Shown in pieces: positions 1-8,791 of a stretch of DNA of 64,000 bases. The stretch lies in assembly GCF_025996515.1 (NCBI RefSeq), contig NZ_BLRH01000060.1:496001-560000 (forward strand). Direction: 5' to 3'. This DNA is from Rhizohabitans arisaemae (lineage in GTDB: Bacteria > Actinomycetota > Actinomycetes > Streptosporangiales > Streptosporangiaceae). The notes beneath the pieces were generated by a model. The model was not told the DNA's origin. It saw nothing but the letters and a program-made list of their open reading frames with translations, and did not search any database. The stretch's first letter is position 1. Every line of letters begins with the position of its first letter. The position numbers and the translations under genes are program-made.

Positions 1-160
1 AAACCCTTGCCGACGATCGACGCTGACGAGTCAGGAAGTTCCCCCAAGGGGGACATCCGTAACCCTAGTCTTTGCTAACAATTTAATAACACGCCCCTTT
101 TTGCTGCTCAGCGGGCCCTTCGCCGCTCGGCTCGCCGATTGGTTCCAGCAAGCGCTTGGC
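1..160 (-). promoter_or_regulatory. Intergenic region, probable upstream region of rpoB (off window)
   Basis: No gene is seen here. Bases 80-95 form an AT-rich island in otherwise GC-rich DNA. Bases 40-53 are an almost perfect palindrome (TCCCCCAAGGGGGA). The cluster to the right is the usual secE-to-rplL order on the minus strand, so rpoB is expected just left of base 1 and this stretch would carry its promoter or leader. That assignment is inference from gene order only; no convincing -35/-10 pair could be fixed. Confidence 0.35.
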
Positions 161-718
161 TCACTGGCTGGACACCGGGCCGCCGCCGAGGAGGGCGTCC
201 ATGTTGGCGGCGAGCCAGCGATCCCCGACCTTGACCATGGTGACCCGTACCCGGTTCAAGGTCCGCTGCCACGTCGGCCGCGTGTCCCCTTCCATGATCT
301 TCTCGGTCTGCTGGTTGATGAAGACGAGCACGTCGACCAGCTCGGGCCCGGCCCGCTCGACGGCGGCGCCCGCCACCGTGACCCGCACGCTCGCCTTGGT
401 CTTCTTCGCCTCCGGAACGAGCACCGACTGCAGCTTGCGGTGCTCGACCGCGAGGTCGCCGGTGGTGTGCCCCCTGGCCCGGGCCAGGTCGGCCTCGATG
501 GAGGTGTAGCGGTAGGAGAGCAGGTCCGGGACGTAGGAACGGGCCGCGTCGAGTGCCGCCTCACCGGCGACGCGTCCGCTCTGAATCCACTGGAGATCCC
601 GGTACATGAGCACGGCCCAGGCCGCCAGGCCCACAATGGCCGCGACCATCAGGGCGAGGGCGCGCCTGAAGGTCAGCGTGCGGCGGACGGCCGCCCAGAG
701 CCACACCCCGATCACCAC
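161..718 (-). CDS. Mce-associated-like membrane protein
   Basis: The product is 185 residues. One membrane segment lies near the N terminus (about residues 20-42), followed by an extracytoplasmic domain ending in a VKVGDRWLAANMD-type stretch. This layout matches small Mce-associated proteins: an N-terminal anchor and a NTF2/SnoaL-like domain carrying the phrase VGDRWLV. The next gene upstream (712-1224) encodes a paralogue with the same ending, and the two reading frames overlap by 7 bases at a GTG start, so they are probably co-translated. The function is unknown. There is no mce operon nearby, so a role in lipid import is not supported here. Confidence 0.7.
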   Translation of the reverse strand: MVIGVWLWAAVRRTLTFRRALALMVAAIVGLAAWAVLMYRDLQWIQSGRVAGEAALDAARSYVPDLLSYRYTSIEADLARARGHTTGDLAVEHRKLQSVLVPEAKKTKASVRVTVAGAAVERAGPELVDVLVFINQQTEKIMEGDTRPTWQRTLNRVRVTMVKVGDRWLAANMDALLGGGPVSSQ

Positions 719-1224
719 CCGACGTCCACCGACTTCGCGACCAGCCAGCGGTCCCCGACTTTGACGACCTGCATGCGCCAGCGGTAGAGCCGGTCCTCCG
801 ATTTCACCTTCTGACCCTGCCAGCGGATCGTGGCGTCCGCGACGACCAGCACCTCCGCGGCGTCGCCGTCGAACGAGACGAGACCGGAGGCGCGAAGGAG
901 CCCGGTTTCGATGGCCTTGTTCTTGAGGATGGTCTCCTTGAAGGCCTTGTCGCCGTACTCCTGCCGGGCACCGCCGGTGGACGACCGAAGTATCCGCTCG
1001 ATGTCCCGATCCACCGTCCGATAGTCGATGCTCAGCAGGTCGACCGCGTGCCGTCCCGCGGCCTGGACGACCAAGGCGCGCTCGGTCTCGGTGGCCTTGG
1101 CCCGGTTCAGCGCCAACCCGACCAAGACGACGGCCGCCGTCAGCACCGCGAGGAGGGAACCGAGCACGATCAAGACGATCGCGCGTGGATTCCTTAAAGG
1201 ATGAACGGGCTCATAAGGATTCAT
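712..1224 (-). CDS. Mce-associated-like membrane protein, paralogue of downstream gene
   Basis: The product is 170 residues when started at the ATG at 1224, which follows a GCAGGGA ribosome site. An upstream extension of the frame is possible, but its residues look like noncoding translation. A single hydrophobic segment lies at about residues 15-37 (IVLIVLGSLLAVLTAAVVLV). The rest is a compact extracytoplasmic domain ending in QVVKVGDRWLVAKSVDVGW. It resembles the adjacent gene (161-718) in length, topology and C-terminal motif, so the pair looks like a tandem duplication. Function is unknown. Confidence 0.7.
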   Translation of the reverse strand: MNPYEPVHPLRNPRAIVLIVLGSLLAVLTAAVVLVGLALNRAKATETERALVVQAAGRHAVDLLSIDYRTVDRDIERILRSSTGGARQEYGDKAFKETILKNKAIETGLLRASGLVSFDGDAAEVLVVADATIRWQGQKVKSEDRLYRWRMQVVKVGDRWLVAKSVDVGW

Positions 1225-2043
1225 TTCCCTGCGCTCTCTCCCATCGCGTCCGATGGCGGTCGTCGGCGTAACACCGCCACGCAGGCCGCCATCTAGAACG
1301 GTGCCAGAGAACCCACGCTGTTTTCCAGACGCGGAAGGCTGAACCGTACACCGATTCCGCATACACGATGAATTGCTCGGCGCGACCCGCCTCGAATGAC
1401 AATCCTCGTGACATCGGCCCGGCCATCCGGATCGAAATCCGCTGGATGCGAATATCGAAATCCGGGAAAAGCGCCGACCGTCCGAACCGATTCGACGGAC
1501 CCCGGGCCCGGCGACACCCGGGTCGCCCGGGCGGACGGGGCCCGAGCATCGGCGAGCCCGGGACAAGCCCGGTGAGAGCCGTGACAAGCTGCGAGAACCC
1601 CTCGTCCGTCACGGCCGGTGACCGACCTGGGCACGCGGGCGGGCGACGGTGTTTCACCGGCGCGACCGAACGGTCCGGCCGCGAAGCCCACACACGTGGG
1701 GCCGCGCAATGGCCATCACCGGAGTCGTCCCGATTCAGCGCCGCCGCAGGCCGTCGGAAAAGCCGGGTGGGATCTGTGCGGTGCGAATCCACTTCCCCGA
1801 AGCGAGTTCGCCCCCGCCTCCGGGTGACTTCATCAGGTGGTATTGCACTGTTCGGGGAATCACCCGACACCTGGAAATTCGAACGTCATCGCGTACGGAG
1901 AAGCCGATCCCGGCCGAACGACGGACTCCCCCACCGGCGGAGCACCCGCACGGACGGCGCCACCCTGGCGCGGGCCCCATGGCCAAGCACCGGCCCCCTG
2001 GGCCCGTCCCGCCGCCCCCCACTCCCATCCGGGTCGGCGGACT
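1225..2043. other. Long intergenic region without a supported gene
   Basis: About 820 bases lie between the Mce-associated pair and the rplL terminators. Several open frames cross it on both strands, but their translations are arginine/proline-rich, without recognisable domains, and have no good ribosome site. The only local pattern noticed is a repeated ATCGAAATCCG near 1433 and 1456. The promoter of the membrane protein pair should lie close to 1225-1300. Confidence 0.5.
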
Positions 2044-2112
2044 CCCGTACAGGGCGATGTACGGGCCTGAGGCCCTCTTGGGGCGTGTCCCCCGCACCGG
2101 CCCCTGTGCGGG
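2044..2112. repeat. Two small hairpins upstream of the rplL terminator (in + coordinates)
   Basis: CCCGTAC (2044-2050) pairs with GTACGGG (2059-2065), and CCCGCAC (2091-2097) pairs with GTGCGGG (2106-2112). Together with the larger stem at 2124-2163 they make three hairpins in a row downstream of rplL. They may act as back-up termination or 3'-end stabilising structures. Confidence 0.45.
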
Positions 2113-2123
2113 CCCCGGACAAC

Positions 2124-2163
2124 GACGACGGGTGGCCCCCCGTGCAGGGGACCACCCGTCGTC
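2124..2163 (-). terminator. Terminator hairpin of the rplJ-rplL transcript
   Basis: The arm 2124-2135 (GACGACGGGTGG) pairs exactly with 2152-2163, and the stem is extended by CCCC 2137-2140 with GGGG 2147-2150. It starts 48 bases after the rplL stop codon. There is no U-run, which is common for actinobacterial hairpin terminators. Confidence 0.75.
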
Positions 2164-2210
2164 GAATCCCGCCGCCCGGCCGGGCGACATGAATCAGTGG
2201 GTGCGACGCG

Positions 2211-2597
2211 TCACTTGACGGTGACGGTGGCGCCGGCGGCCTCAAGGGCGGCCTTGGCCTTGGCCGCGGCCTCCTTGTTGACCTTCTCCAGCAGCGGCTT
2301 CGGCGCGCCGTCGACCAGGTCCTTGGCCTCCTTGAGGCCGAGGCTCGTCAGGGTACGAACCTCCTTGATGACCTGGATCTTCTTCTCGCCGGCGGCCTCG
2401 AGGATGACGTCGAACTCGTCCTGCTCCTCCTCCTCGACGGCGGCGGCACCGCCACCCGCGGGGGCGGCGGCGACGGCCACGGGAGCGGCGGCCTTGACGT
2501 CGAAGGTCTCCTCGAACAGCTTCACGAACTCGGAGAGCTCAAGGAGGGTCATCTCCTTGAAGGTGTCGAGCAGCTCGTCGGTGCTGAGCTTCGCCAT
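2211..2597 (-). CDS. rplL: 50S ribosomal protein L7/L12
   Basis: The product is 128 residues, the usual length. It begins [20 protein letters not shown] and has an N-terminal dimerisation domain, an alanine/proline-rich hinge at about residues 33-52, and a C-terminal domain with the conserved [18 protein letters not shown] stretch. That domain recruits translation GTPases to the ribosomal stalk. The ATG at 2597 is preceded by GGAGGAA, which fixes the start; a longer upstream frame is not needed. It is the last ribosomal gene of the cluster and lies 94 bases after rplJ. Confidence 0.97.
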   Translation of the reverse strand: MAKLSTDELLDTFKEMTLLELSEFVKLFEETFDVKAAAPVAVAAAPAGGGAAAVEEEEQDEFDVILEAAGEKKIQVIKEVRTLTSLGLKEAKDLVDGAPKPLLEKVNKEAAAKAKAALEAAGATVTVK

Positions 2598-2691
2598 GGT
2601 GGTGGTTCCTCCGTTACAGGTAATGCCTAAAGTTATTGGGACCGCGTGGCCTCGCCCGTCGATCGCGCACATGGGTGCGCGGCCTCAAGGG

Positions 2692-3267
2692 TCAGCCTTC
2701 CGATGCGCTCTCCCCCGCGCCCGCCTCGTCGGCGGGAGCCGAGCCGCCCTCGGCCTCGGCGCGCTTGACGCGCAGGGCCTCGGCGAGCTGAGCCATGTTG
2801 ACGGGCAGCGCGTTGAACACGGCGGCGGCGTGCGCCATCTTCGCCTTCATCGCGCCGGCCAGCTTCGCGAGGAGCACCTCGCGGGACTCAAGGTCGGCAA
2901 GCTTGGCGATCTCTTCGGAGCTCATCGACTTGCCGTCGATGACGCCACCCTTGATCACCAACAGGGGATTGGCCTTGGCGAAGTCCCGCAGACCCTTCGC
3001 GGCCTCGACCACGTCGCCCTTGACGAACGCGATCGCAGACGGGCCCTGGAGCAGGTTGTCCAGCTCCGTGACCCCGGCCTCGTTGGCCGCGATCTTGGTC
3101 AGCGTGTTCTTCACCACGGCGAAATTCGCATTGTCACCGAGAGATGTGCGCAGCTGCTTGAGCTGCGCCACGGTGAGCCCGCGGTACTCGGTCAGCACGG
3201 CGCCCTGCGAGCTCTCGAACGCTGTCTTGAGCTCGGCGACCGCGGTCACCTTGTCCGCCCTCGCCAT
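2692..3267 (-). CDS. rplJ: 50S ribosomal protein L10
   Basis: The product is 191 residues. It starts [17 protein letters not shown] and continues with [15 protein letters not shown] and [20 protein letters not shown], which are diagnostic of L10. L10 anchors the L7/L12 dimers to 23S rRNA and in many bacteria represses its own operon. The ATG at 3267 follows GGAAGGAG. The C terminus carries an acidic, alanine/glycine-rich tail. The gene is preceded by its own leader and attenuator-like terminator (3305-3336) and is followed by rplL. Confidence 0.97.
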   Translation of the reverse strand: MARADKVTAVAELKTAFESSQGAVLTEYRGLTVAQLKQLRTSLGDNANFAVVKNTLTKIAANEAGVTELDNLLQGPSAIAFVKGDVVEAAKGLRDFAKANPLLVIKGGVIDGKSMSSEEIAKLADLESREVLLAKLAGAMKAKMAHAAAVFNALPVNMAQLAEALRVKRAEAEGGSAPADEAGAGESASEG

Positions 3268-3480
3268 GGGCCTCCTTCCGATGTGCCACCGGTGAAGACC
3301 CATGAAAAAAGCCCCGGAGCGCAGGCGCGCGGGGCTCACGGCAGAGAGATGCTGTACGGCTGAACGCACAACACTCACGTTTGAAGCTCTCATCACACCT
3401 ACGCAGGCCGTTCTCCATGAGAACCTTCGGCCACCGAGCGAGTTCGCCCGGCGACGACCGGCGGTCTTTGGCTGTAGCAA
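3268..3480 (-). promoter_or_regulatory. rplJ leader (L10-type autoregulatory leader), candidate
   Basis: The 5' region of rplJ is unusually long and lies after the terminator of the preceding lipoprotein gene, so rplJ-rplL has its own promoter here. The leader ends in an intrinsic terminator only about 40 bases before the rplJ start. L10 leaders (Rfam L10_leader) in other bacteria bind the L10-L12 complex and control such a terminator. The assignment rests on position and the terminator; the kink-turn fold was not modelled. Confidence 0.55.
3305..3336 (-). terminator. Attenuator-like intrinsic terminator ahead of rplJ
   Basis: Read on the minus strand, AGCCCCG pairs with CGGGGCT (3336-3330 with 3316-3310) and is followed directly by a run of six T (3310-3305). 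This is a textbook rho-independent terminator, and it sits 38 bases before the rplJ start codon, in the leader of the gene and not after it. That position implies attenuation of rplJ-rplL. Confidence 0.8.
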
Positions 3481-3485
3481 GAGTA

Positions 3486-3522
3486 CCCCGGTGAGCGCAA
3501 GAACTCCAATCGCTCACCGGGG
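3486..3522 (-). terminator. Terminator hairpin after the LppX-like lipoprotein gene
   Basis: CCCCGGTGAGCG (3486-3497) pairs perfectly with CGCTCACCGGGG (3511-3522), giving a 12-bp stem with a 13-base loop, 36 bases downstream of the lipoprotein stop. It separates that gene from the rplJ leader. Confidence 0.75.
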
Positions 3523-3557
3523 CGGGGGAAATCATCGCTCTAGGACTGACCGGATTC

Positions 3558-4382
3558 CTAGCTGGAGGGCCCCGGAACCAGATCCTTGGCGTCGCCGACC
3601 TCGTTCGCGGGGGGCGCGGCGATCTCGACCGGCTCGTTGAACCCGCTGAACAGCAGGGTCAGGTCGAGCTTGGCGTCGGCGTGCGCCCCCTTGAGCACCA
3701 GCTTGCGCGGCAGGCCCTCACCGTCGACGTACATGTCGAAGGTCACGTTCTCCAGGCCCTTCAGCCCGGTCGCCTCCCGGCGCTCGGGCGCGACCAGCTT
3801 CAGCGCCTCGTCGACCGGGAAGGTCCCGCTGTAGTGCCGGGTGGCCACCCCGCCGACGGTCTCCTCCCCGACGACCTTGGCGTCCCGGGACGAGGTGATC
3901 ATCTTGGTCACGGTGAGCAGGTCGATCTGCTGCAGCCGGTCGAGCACCTCCTTGGCGGGACCGGCGTCGCCATTCAGCGGCACCTTGATCCAGGGCTTGC
4001 CCTTGGTCAGGCCCGTGACCTGCCGCAGCGCCTCGATGTCGGCATAGGCGGTGTCCCCGAGCACGATCAGGCGAACGCCGCCGGGGAGCTTCTGCCCGCC
4101 GAAGGAGGCGGAGTCGACCTTCAGGTCCACCTTCAGGTCGGGCTTCTGCTGATAGACGACGCTGCCCGTCAGCGTGCCGGAGCCCTCCCTCGGGTGGGTG
4201 AGGTCGGCGACGACGTCGGTCTTGTAGGAACCGACCTGCTGGACCTTGTTGGAGCTGTCCACCAGCTGTTCGGACGCCGAGAGCGTGATCTCACCCAGGC
4301 TTGTCGTGGTGGAGCCGCAGGCTGTGAGCGTGACCATCGTGGCGGCACCGGCGACCACGAGCGCGAGAGTGCGTCTGCGCAT
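3558..4382 (-). CDS. LppX/LprAFG-family (DUF1396-type) lipoprotein
   Basis: The product is 274 residues. It has a lipoprotein signal with lipobox LTAC and the modified cysteine at residue 22, after a hydrophobic stretch (about 5-18). The mature part resembles LppX/LprG-type proteins, a LolA-like fold that binds lipids. Seen features are an early S-x-K-x-x-x-x-G-S-Y-K region, strand-rich repeats such as VDLKVDSASFGG, and the late phrase FDMYVDGEGLPRKLVLKG. Lipid or glycolipid carriage at the outer face of the membrane is likely from the family; the ligand is unknown. It sits between rplA and rplJ but is isolated by terminators on both sides, so it is probably transcribed alone. Confidence 0.8.
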   Translation of the reverse strand: MRRRTLALVVAGAATMVTLTACGSTTTSLGEITLSASEQLVDSSNKVQQVGSYKTDVVADLTHPREGSGTLTGSVVYQQKPDLKVDLKVDSASFGGQKLPGGVRLIVLGDTAYADIEALRQVTGLTKGKPWIKVPLNGDAGPAKEVLDRLQQIDLLTVTKMITSSRDAKVVGEETVGGVATRHYSGTFPVDEALKLVAPERREATGLKGLENVTFDMYVDGEGLPRKLVLKGAHADAKLDLTLLFSGFNEPVEIAAPPANEVGDAKDLVPGPSS

Positions 4383-4531
4383 TGAACCGTCCTTCCAGAG
4401 TTACCTCTATGACACCGGATCGCGACCGGCCCGGCATCATCCATAGGAAGGGATCTCAAATGGCCGAAAGGACTAGATCGTTGTACGGGCTCCTACCGCC
4501 GTCGGTGTACCGCCGGGTCCCCGGATCCCAA

Positions 4532-4564
4532 AAGAGGCACACCCCCGCTCGGGGTGTGCCTCTT
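4532..4564 (-). terminator. Intrinsic terminator after rplA
   Basis: AAGAGGCACACCCC (4532-4545) pairs perfectly with GGGGTGTGCCTCTT (4551-4564), giving a 14-bp stem with a five-base loop. On the minus strand it ends in a short T tract. It is 20 bases past the rplA stop. Confidence 0.9.
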
Positions 4565-4583
4565 GTCGCTCAGCGGCGGGAGG

Positions 4584-5306
4584 TCAGCTCGCGACCTCGT
4601 CCAGCTCGGCGGTCATGGCGCGGGTGACATTGGGGTCGACCGGGATTCCGGGGCCCATCGACGTGGTGAACGTCACCTTCTTCAGGTAACGGCCCTTGGC
4701 CGCCGACGGCTTGATCCGGATCACCTCGTCGAGGGCGGCCGCGTAGTTCTCCAGCAGCAGGCGCTCCCCGAAGGAGACCTTGCCGATGACGAAGTGCAGG
4801 TTCGCGTGCCGGTCCACCCGGAACTCGATCTTACCGCCCTTGATGTCGGTGACGGCCTTGGCGACGGCCGGGGTGACCGTACCGGTCTTGGGGTTGGGCA
4901 TGAGGCCACGGGGACCGAGGACCCGGCCCAGCCGGCCGACCTTGCCCATGAGGTCGGGGGTGGCCACGACCGCGTCGAAGTCGAGACGACCCTTGGCGAC
5001 CTCGTCGATGAGCTCGTCGGCTCCGACGATGTCGGCGCCCGCGGCGCGGGCCTCCTCGGCACGGTCACCGGTCGCGAAGACCAGGACCCGGGCGGTCTTG
5101 CCGGTGCCGTGCGGGAGGATGACGGTCCCACGGACCATCTGGTCGGCCTTACGGGGGTCGACACCGAGCCGGAGCGCCACTTCCACGGTGGCGTCGAACT
5201 TGGTGACGGAAGTCTTCTGCGCCAGCCGTACGCCCTCGAGTGGGCTGTACAGGTTGGTCCTGTCCACCTGCTCCGCGCTCTTGCGGTAGCTCTTGCTGCG
5301 CTTCAC
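4584..5306 (-). CDS. rplA: 50S ribosomal protein L1
   Basis: The product is 240 residues, typical for L1. It starts [20 protein letters not shown] and carries the conserved [20 protein letters not shown] signature in the second domain, and [20 protein letters not shown] near the N terminus. L1 binds 23S rRNA at the mobile stalk that ejects deacylated tRNA, and in several bacteria it also represses the rplK-rplA mRNA. The GTG start at 5306 is preceded by GGAGGAG. It follows rplK by 145 bases and ends in the terminator at 4532-4564. Confidence 0.97.
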   Translation of the reverse strand: MKRSKSYRKSAEQVDRTNLYSPLEGVRLAQKTSVTKFDATVEVALRLGVDPRKADQMVRGTVILPHGTGKTARVLVFATGDRAEEARAAGADIVGADELIDEVAKGRLDFDAVVATPDLMGKVGRLGRVLGPRGLMPNPKTGTVTPAVAKAVTDIKGGKIEFRVDRHANLHFVIGKVSFGERLLLENYAAALDEVIRIKPSAAKGRYLKKVTFTTSMGPGIPVDPNVTRAMTAELDEVAS

Positions 5307-5451
5307 TACTCCTCCTCAGGGAGTCTGTGGTGTGGGCCAGCGCCGGCCCTGCCACGTTGTGCCGGGTGAGACGCGGGTACGCGCCCCTGGCCGACGACGC
5401 GGTCTTCCTTACCGGGTGAGGTACGGCTGCCGCGGGCTCGGCCGGAAAGTA

Positions 5452-5883
5452 CTAGTCGACGACGGTGACGCCCATGGAGCGCGCGGTACCGGCGATGATC
5501 TTCTCGGCGGCCTCGACGTCGTTGGCGTTGAGGTCCTTCAGCTTGAACTCGGCGATCTCGCGGAGCTGAGCCTTGGTGATCGAGCCGATCTTGGTCTTGT
5601 GCGGGACGGCGCTACCCTTGTCCACGCCCGCGGCCTTCTTGATCAACTCAGGCGCCGGCGGCGTCTTCGTGATGAAGGTGAAGCTGCGGTCCTCCATGAT
5701 GGTGATCTCAACGGGGATGATGTTTCCCCGCTGGGCCTCGGTGGCAGCGTTGTACTGCTTCACGAAGTCCATGATGTTGACACCGTGCGGACCGAGCGCG
5801 GTACCGACGGGGGGAGCGGGCGTCGCCTGGCCGGCCGGAAGCTGGACCTTGACGATCGCGGCTATTTTCTTTCTTGGAGGCAT
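5452..5883 (-). CDS. rplK: 50S ribosomal protein L11
   Basis: The product is 143 residues, the standard length. It starts [20 protein letters not shown] and continues with [20 protein letters not shown], diagnostic of L11. The C-terminal domain holds the rRNA-binding segment [21 protein letters not shown]11 forms the GTPase-associated centre with 23S rRNA and is needed for the stringent response. It lies 115 bases after nusG, with a hairpin between the two genes. Confidence 0.97.
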   Translation of the reverse strand: MPPRKKIAAIVKVQLPAGQATPAPPVGTALGPHGVNIMDFVKQYNAATEAQRGNIIPVEITIMEDRSFTFITKTPPAPELIKKAAGVDKGSAVPHKTKIGSITKAQLREIAEFKLKDLNANDVEAAEKIIAGTARSMGVTVVD

Positions 5884-5928
5884 GGTTCTCTCCGGGTCCT
5901 TCTGCGCGGGCCTTTCCGCGCATGTGAA

Positions 5929-5962
5929 AGGCCGACCCGCCCGCCGAAGCGGCGGCCGGCCT
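5929..5962 (-). terminator. Hairpin between nusG and rplK
   Basis: AGGCCG (5929-5934) pairs with CGGCCT (5957-5962), and inside it CCGCCG (5941-5946) pairs with CGGCGG (5950-5955). It lies after the nusG stop and before rplK. It may be a partial terminator or part of an rplK leader; there is no U-run. Confidence 0.45.
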
Positions 5963-5998
5963 ACCCCACTGGTGTGGGACGCTTATCGAGTCTAGGCG

Positions 5999-6718
5999 TC
6001 AGATCTTGGTGACCTGGTTGAACGACAGCTCGACCGGGGTCTCTCGACCGAAGATCGAGACCAGGACCTTCAGCTTCTGCGCCTCGGTGTTGATCTCGCT
6101 GACCGTGGCGGGCAGGGTCGTGAACGGACCGTCCATGACGGTCACGGACTCGCCGACCTCGAAGTCGACGGTCGAGCGGGGAGCCGCCGCCGTGGCCTTC
6201 TGCTCCTCCGGCTCGGGCGCGAGTAGCTTGGCGACCTCTTCCAGGCTGAGCGGACTGGGCCGGTTGGAGAGACCGACGAACCCGGTGACCCCCGGCGTGT
6301 TGCGCACGGCGGCCCACGATTCGTCCGTCAGGTCCAGGCGGACCAGTACATAGCCGGGAAGGACGCGCTCCTTGACCTGCTGACGCTTCCCGCCCTTGAT
6401 CTCGGTGACCTGGTGGGTGGGAACCTCGACCTGGAAGATGTAGTCCTCCATGTTGAGCGACTGCGTGCGGCTCTCGATGTTGGACTTCACCCGGTTCTCG
6501 TAGCCGGCGTAGGAGTGAATGACATACCACTCACCGGGCTGCGCGCGCAGCTCGCGTGCGAACTCCGCGATCGGGTCGACGACGGGGGCGGGCTCAGCCT
6601 CGTCCGCCGTGTCGGCCTCGCCTTGCGCACCCTCGTCGGCGCCCGCTACGACCGCTTCTTCCGACTCCTCTTCCCACGCTTCGCGGGAGTCGTCGGCCGG
6701 TTGTGGGGACTCAGACAC
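5999..6718 (-). CDS. nusG: Transcription termination/antitermination protein NusG
   Basis: The product is 239 residues. An acidic N-terminal extension of roughly 60 residues, typical of actinobacterial NusG, precedes the NGN domain ([20 protein letters not shown]). The KOW motif region follows ([20 protein letters not shown]), with the conserved ending [20 protein letters not shown]. NusG binds RNA polymerase and Rho and couples transcription to translation. It sits 60 bases after secE in the usual order secE-nusG-rplK. Confidence 0.97.
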   Translation of the reverse strand: MSESPQPADDSREAWEEESEEAVVAGADEGAQGEADTADEAEPAPVVDPIAEFARELRAQPGEWYVIHSYAGYENRVKSNIESRTQSLNMEDYIFQVEVPTHQVTEIKGGKRQQVKERVLPGYVLVRLDLTDESWAAVRNTPGVTGFVGLSNRPSPLSLEEVAKLLAPEPEEQKATAAAPRSTVDFEVGESVTVMDGPFTTLPATVSEINTEAQKLKVLVSIFGRETPVELSFNQVTKI

Positions 6719-6778
6719 GGTGACTGTTTCTCTTTCCGTCGATTGCTCTTGCTCTGTGATCGGGATTGCGGTGCCGGT

Positions 6779-7024
6779 TTAGGAGAAAATCTCCAGCACA
6801 CCTGTACTGAACACCAAGTCTAGCCCGGACACGATGCCGACCATGATCAAGACGAAGATCAGGGCCACGACGGTGTAAGTAACCAACTCCTTGCGCGTAG
6901 GCCAGATGACCTTGCGCAGCTCCGCGACGACCTGCCGATAGAAGAGCGCCGGAGACGTCCGCTTGCTACCCGTACTCGGCTTGTCGGGCTTGTCTGCGGT
7001 CACGTCGCGCGTGTCGGTCGCCAT
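6779..7024 (-). CDS. secE: Preprotein translocase subunit SecE
   Basis: The product is 81 residues from the ATG at 7024, which follows GGTGAGG; a longer in-frame start 63 bases upstream is less well supported. After a hydrophilic N terminus, the family motif AELRKVIWPTRKELVTYT is followed by one transmembrane segment (about residues 53-75). SecE clamps SecY in the membrane translocon. It is the first gene of the cluster, with tRNA-Trp upstream on the same strand. Confidence 0.95.
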   Translation of the reverse strand: MATDTRDVTADKPDKPSTGSKRTSPALFYRQVVAELRKVIWPTRKELVTYTVVALIFVLIMVGIVSGLDLVFSTGVLEIFS

Positions 7025-7162
7025 GTCCTCACCTGATCCAGTCGTATCCGTCGCATGTGCCGGCGCGCCTGTTCCTGGGTTCACCATCGGCGCGGACGCC
7101 GCGCGACACAGTCCAAGTCAACACTGTCGGCGCGCTGTCGTCGGTGCGCGGACCGCATCTCG

Positions 7163-7235
7163 CAGGGCAAGAGGGACTCGAACCCCCAACCGCCGGTTTT
7201 GGAGACCGGTGCGCTACCAATTGCGCCATTGCCCT
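7163..7235 (-). tRNA. tRNA-Trp (anticodon CCA)
   Basis: The minus strand from 7235 folds as a complete 73-base cloverleaf. The acceptor stem AGGGCAA pairs with TTGCCCT, the anticodon loop reads CTCCAAA with anticodon CCA, and the T-arm contains GGTTCGA-type sequence (GGGGGTTCGAGTCCC). The discriminator base is G, as is usual for tRNA-Trp, and CCA is not encoded. tRNA-Trp upstream of secE-nusG is a conserved actinobacterial arrangement. Confidence 0.95.
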
Positions 7236-7413
7236 AAGCCGTGATCCACAAACTCCCGGACAGGCGAGAGCCGCAAGTGAACCACTAGATGCTGAAGTGT
7301 ACGGGCAGAAACGCGTCACGTCGAACCAGGAACGCGACATCGGCGAAACTCGGCCTCGTCCGGATCCTGGATATGGCGCTGAGTCCGCCACGGCCGTCTG
7401 AAACGATAGAGCC

Positions 7414-8646
7414 ATGGAGCACTCACCCGACGGGCAGGCGGTAGCACGTCCCCGCATTTCAGCGCGTATTTCAGCGATCTCCGAGTCAGCCACCCTCGCC
7501 GTGGACGCCAAGGCCAAGGCGATGAAGGCGGCCGGGCGGCCCGTCATCGGATTCGGCGCCGGCGAGCCGGACTTCGCCACGCCGGACTACATCGTCGAGG
7601 CGGCCGTCCAGGCCTGCCGCACCCCGCGCTTTCACAAGTACACCCCGGCCGGCGGGCTGCCCGAGCTGAAGCAGGCCATCGCCGAGAAGACCCTGCGGGA
7701 CTCCGGCTGGCGGGTCGACCCCGCCCAGGTGCTCGTCACCAACGGCGGCAAGCAGGCCGTCTACGAGGTCTTCGCGACCCTGCTCGACCCGGGCGACGAG
7801 GTCATCGTGGTGGCGCCGTACTGGACGACCTACCCGGAGGCGATCAAGCTGGCCGGGGGCGTCCAGGTGGACGTGGTCACCGACGAGTCCACCGGCTACC
7901 TCGCCACGGTCGACCAGCTGGAGGCGGCCAGGACGCCGCGGACCAAGATCTTGCTCTTCGTGTCGCCGTCCAACCCGACCGGTGCGGTCTACTCCCCGGC
8001 CCAGGTGGCCGAGATCGGCCGCTGGGCCGCCGCGAACGACCTCTGGGTCGTCACCGACGAGATCTACGAGCACCTCGTCTACGGCGGCGCCGAGTTCGCC
8101 TCGATCGCCGTCGCCGCCCCCGAGCTGGGTGACAAGGTCGTCGTGCTGAACGGCGTCGCCAAGACCTACGCGATGACCGGCTGGCGGGTGGGCTGGATGA
8201 TCGGCGCCACCGACGTGATCAAGGCGGCGACCAACCTGCAGTCCCACGCCACCTCCAACGTCTCCAACGTCGCCCAGATGGCGGCGCTGGCCGCGGTGAG
8301 CGGCGACCTGTCGGCGGTGGCCGAGATGCGCACCGCCTTCGACCGGCGCCGGCAGACCATGGTCCGCATGCTCAACGAGATCCCCGGCGTGGTCTGCCCC
8401 GAGCCGCAGGGCGCGTTCTACGTCTACCCGTCCGTCAAGGAGCTGCTGGGCAAGGAGATCCGCGGCAAGCGTCCGCAGACCTCCGCCGAGCTGGCCGAGC
8501 TGACGCTGGAGGAGGCCGAGGTGGCGGTGGTCCCCGGTGAGGCCTTCGGCACGCCGGGATACTTCCGCTTCTCCTACGCCCTGGGCGACGACGACCTCGT
8601 CGAGGGTGTGAGCCGCGCGGCCAAGCTGCTGTCCGAGGCCCGCTGA
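7414..8646 (+). CDS. Pyridoxal-phosphate aminotransferase, aspartate aminotransferase type (class I)
   Basis: The product is 410 residues. It has the class I aminotransferase fold: [13 protein letters not shown] near the N terminus, [14 protein letters not shown] in the cofactor domain, and the Schiff-base lysine (Lys250) in [17 protein letters not shown] late [12 protein letters not shown] holds the substrate carboxylate arginine. It most likely transfers amino groups between aspartate (or another amino acid) and 2-oxoglutarate. The location between secE (divergent) and an adenosine deaminase gene matches the aminotransferase annotated aspC in Streptomyces. It ends with a strong terminator. 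Substrate choice within class I cannot be fixed from sequence. Confidence 0.9.
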   Translation: MEHSPDGQAVARPRISARISAISESATLAVDAKAKAMKAAGRPVIGFGAGEPDFATPDYIVEAAVQACRTPRFHKYTPAGGLPELKQAIAEKTLRDSGWRVDPAQVLVTNGGKQAVYEVFATLLDPGDEVIVVAPYWTTYPEAIKLAGGVQVDVVTDESTGYLATVDQLEAARTPRTKILLFVSPSNPTGAVYSPAQVAEIGRWAAANDLWVVTDEIYEHLVYGGAEFASIAVAAPELGDKVVVLNGVAKTYAMTGWRVGWMIGATDVIKAATNLQSHATSNVSNVAQMAALAAVSGDLSAVAEMRTAFDRRRQTMVRMLNEIPGVVCPEPQGAFYVYPSVKELLGKEIRGKRPQTSAELAELTLEEAEVAVVPGEAFGTPGYFRFSYALGDDDLVEGVSRAAKLLSEAR

Positions 8647-8693
8647 CGCCGTACCCATGCGAGATCCGTTTCGGCGGGAGTGCTCCTTCCGCC

Positions 8694-8725
8694 CCTCGGT
8701 CCCGGAGCCGGCTCCGGGACCGAGG
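8694..8725 (+). terminator. Terminator after the aminotransferase gene
   Basis: A perfect inverted repeat of 15-16 bp (CCTCGGTCCCGGAGC with GCTCCGGGACCGAGG) lies 48 bases past the stop codon. It has no U-run. It insulates the next gene, which is on the same strand. Confidence 0.8.
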
Positions 8726-8791
8726 TCGCACCGGTCCCGGAAGACCCCAAACCACCCGCCTCGCCTGACCGTTTTACGGCAGGCTTAGGTC

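Noticed and set aside
1368-2192. 274-codon plus-strand frame and several minus frames in the rplL gap
   Set aside because: No start signal, domain or typical codon pattern; the region also contains the rplL terminators.
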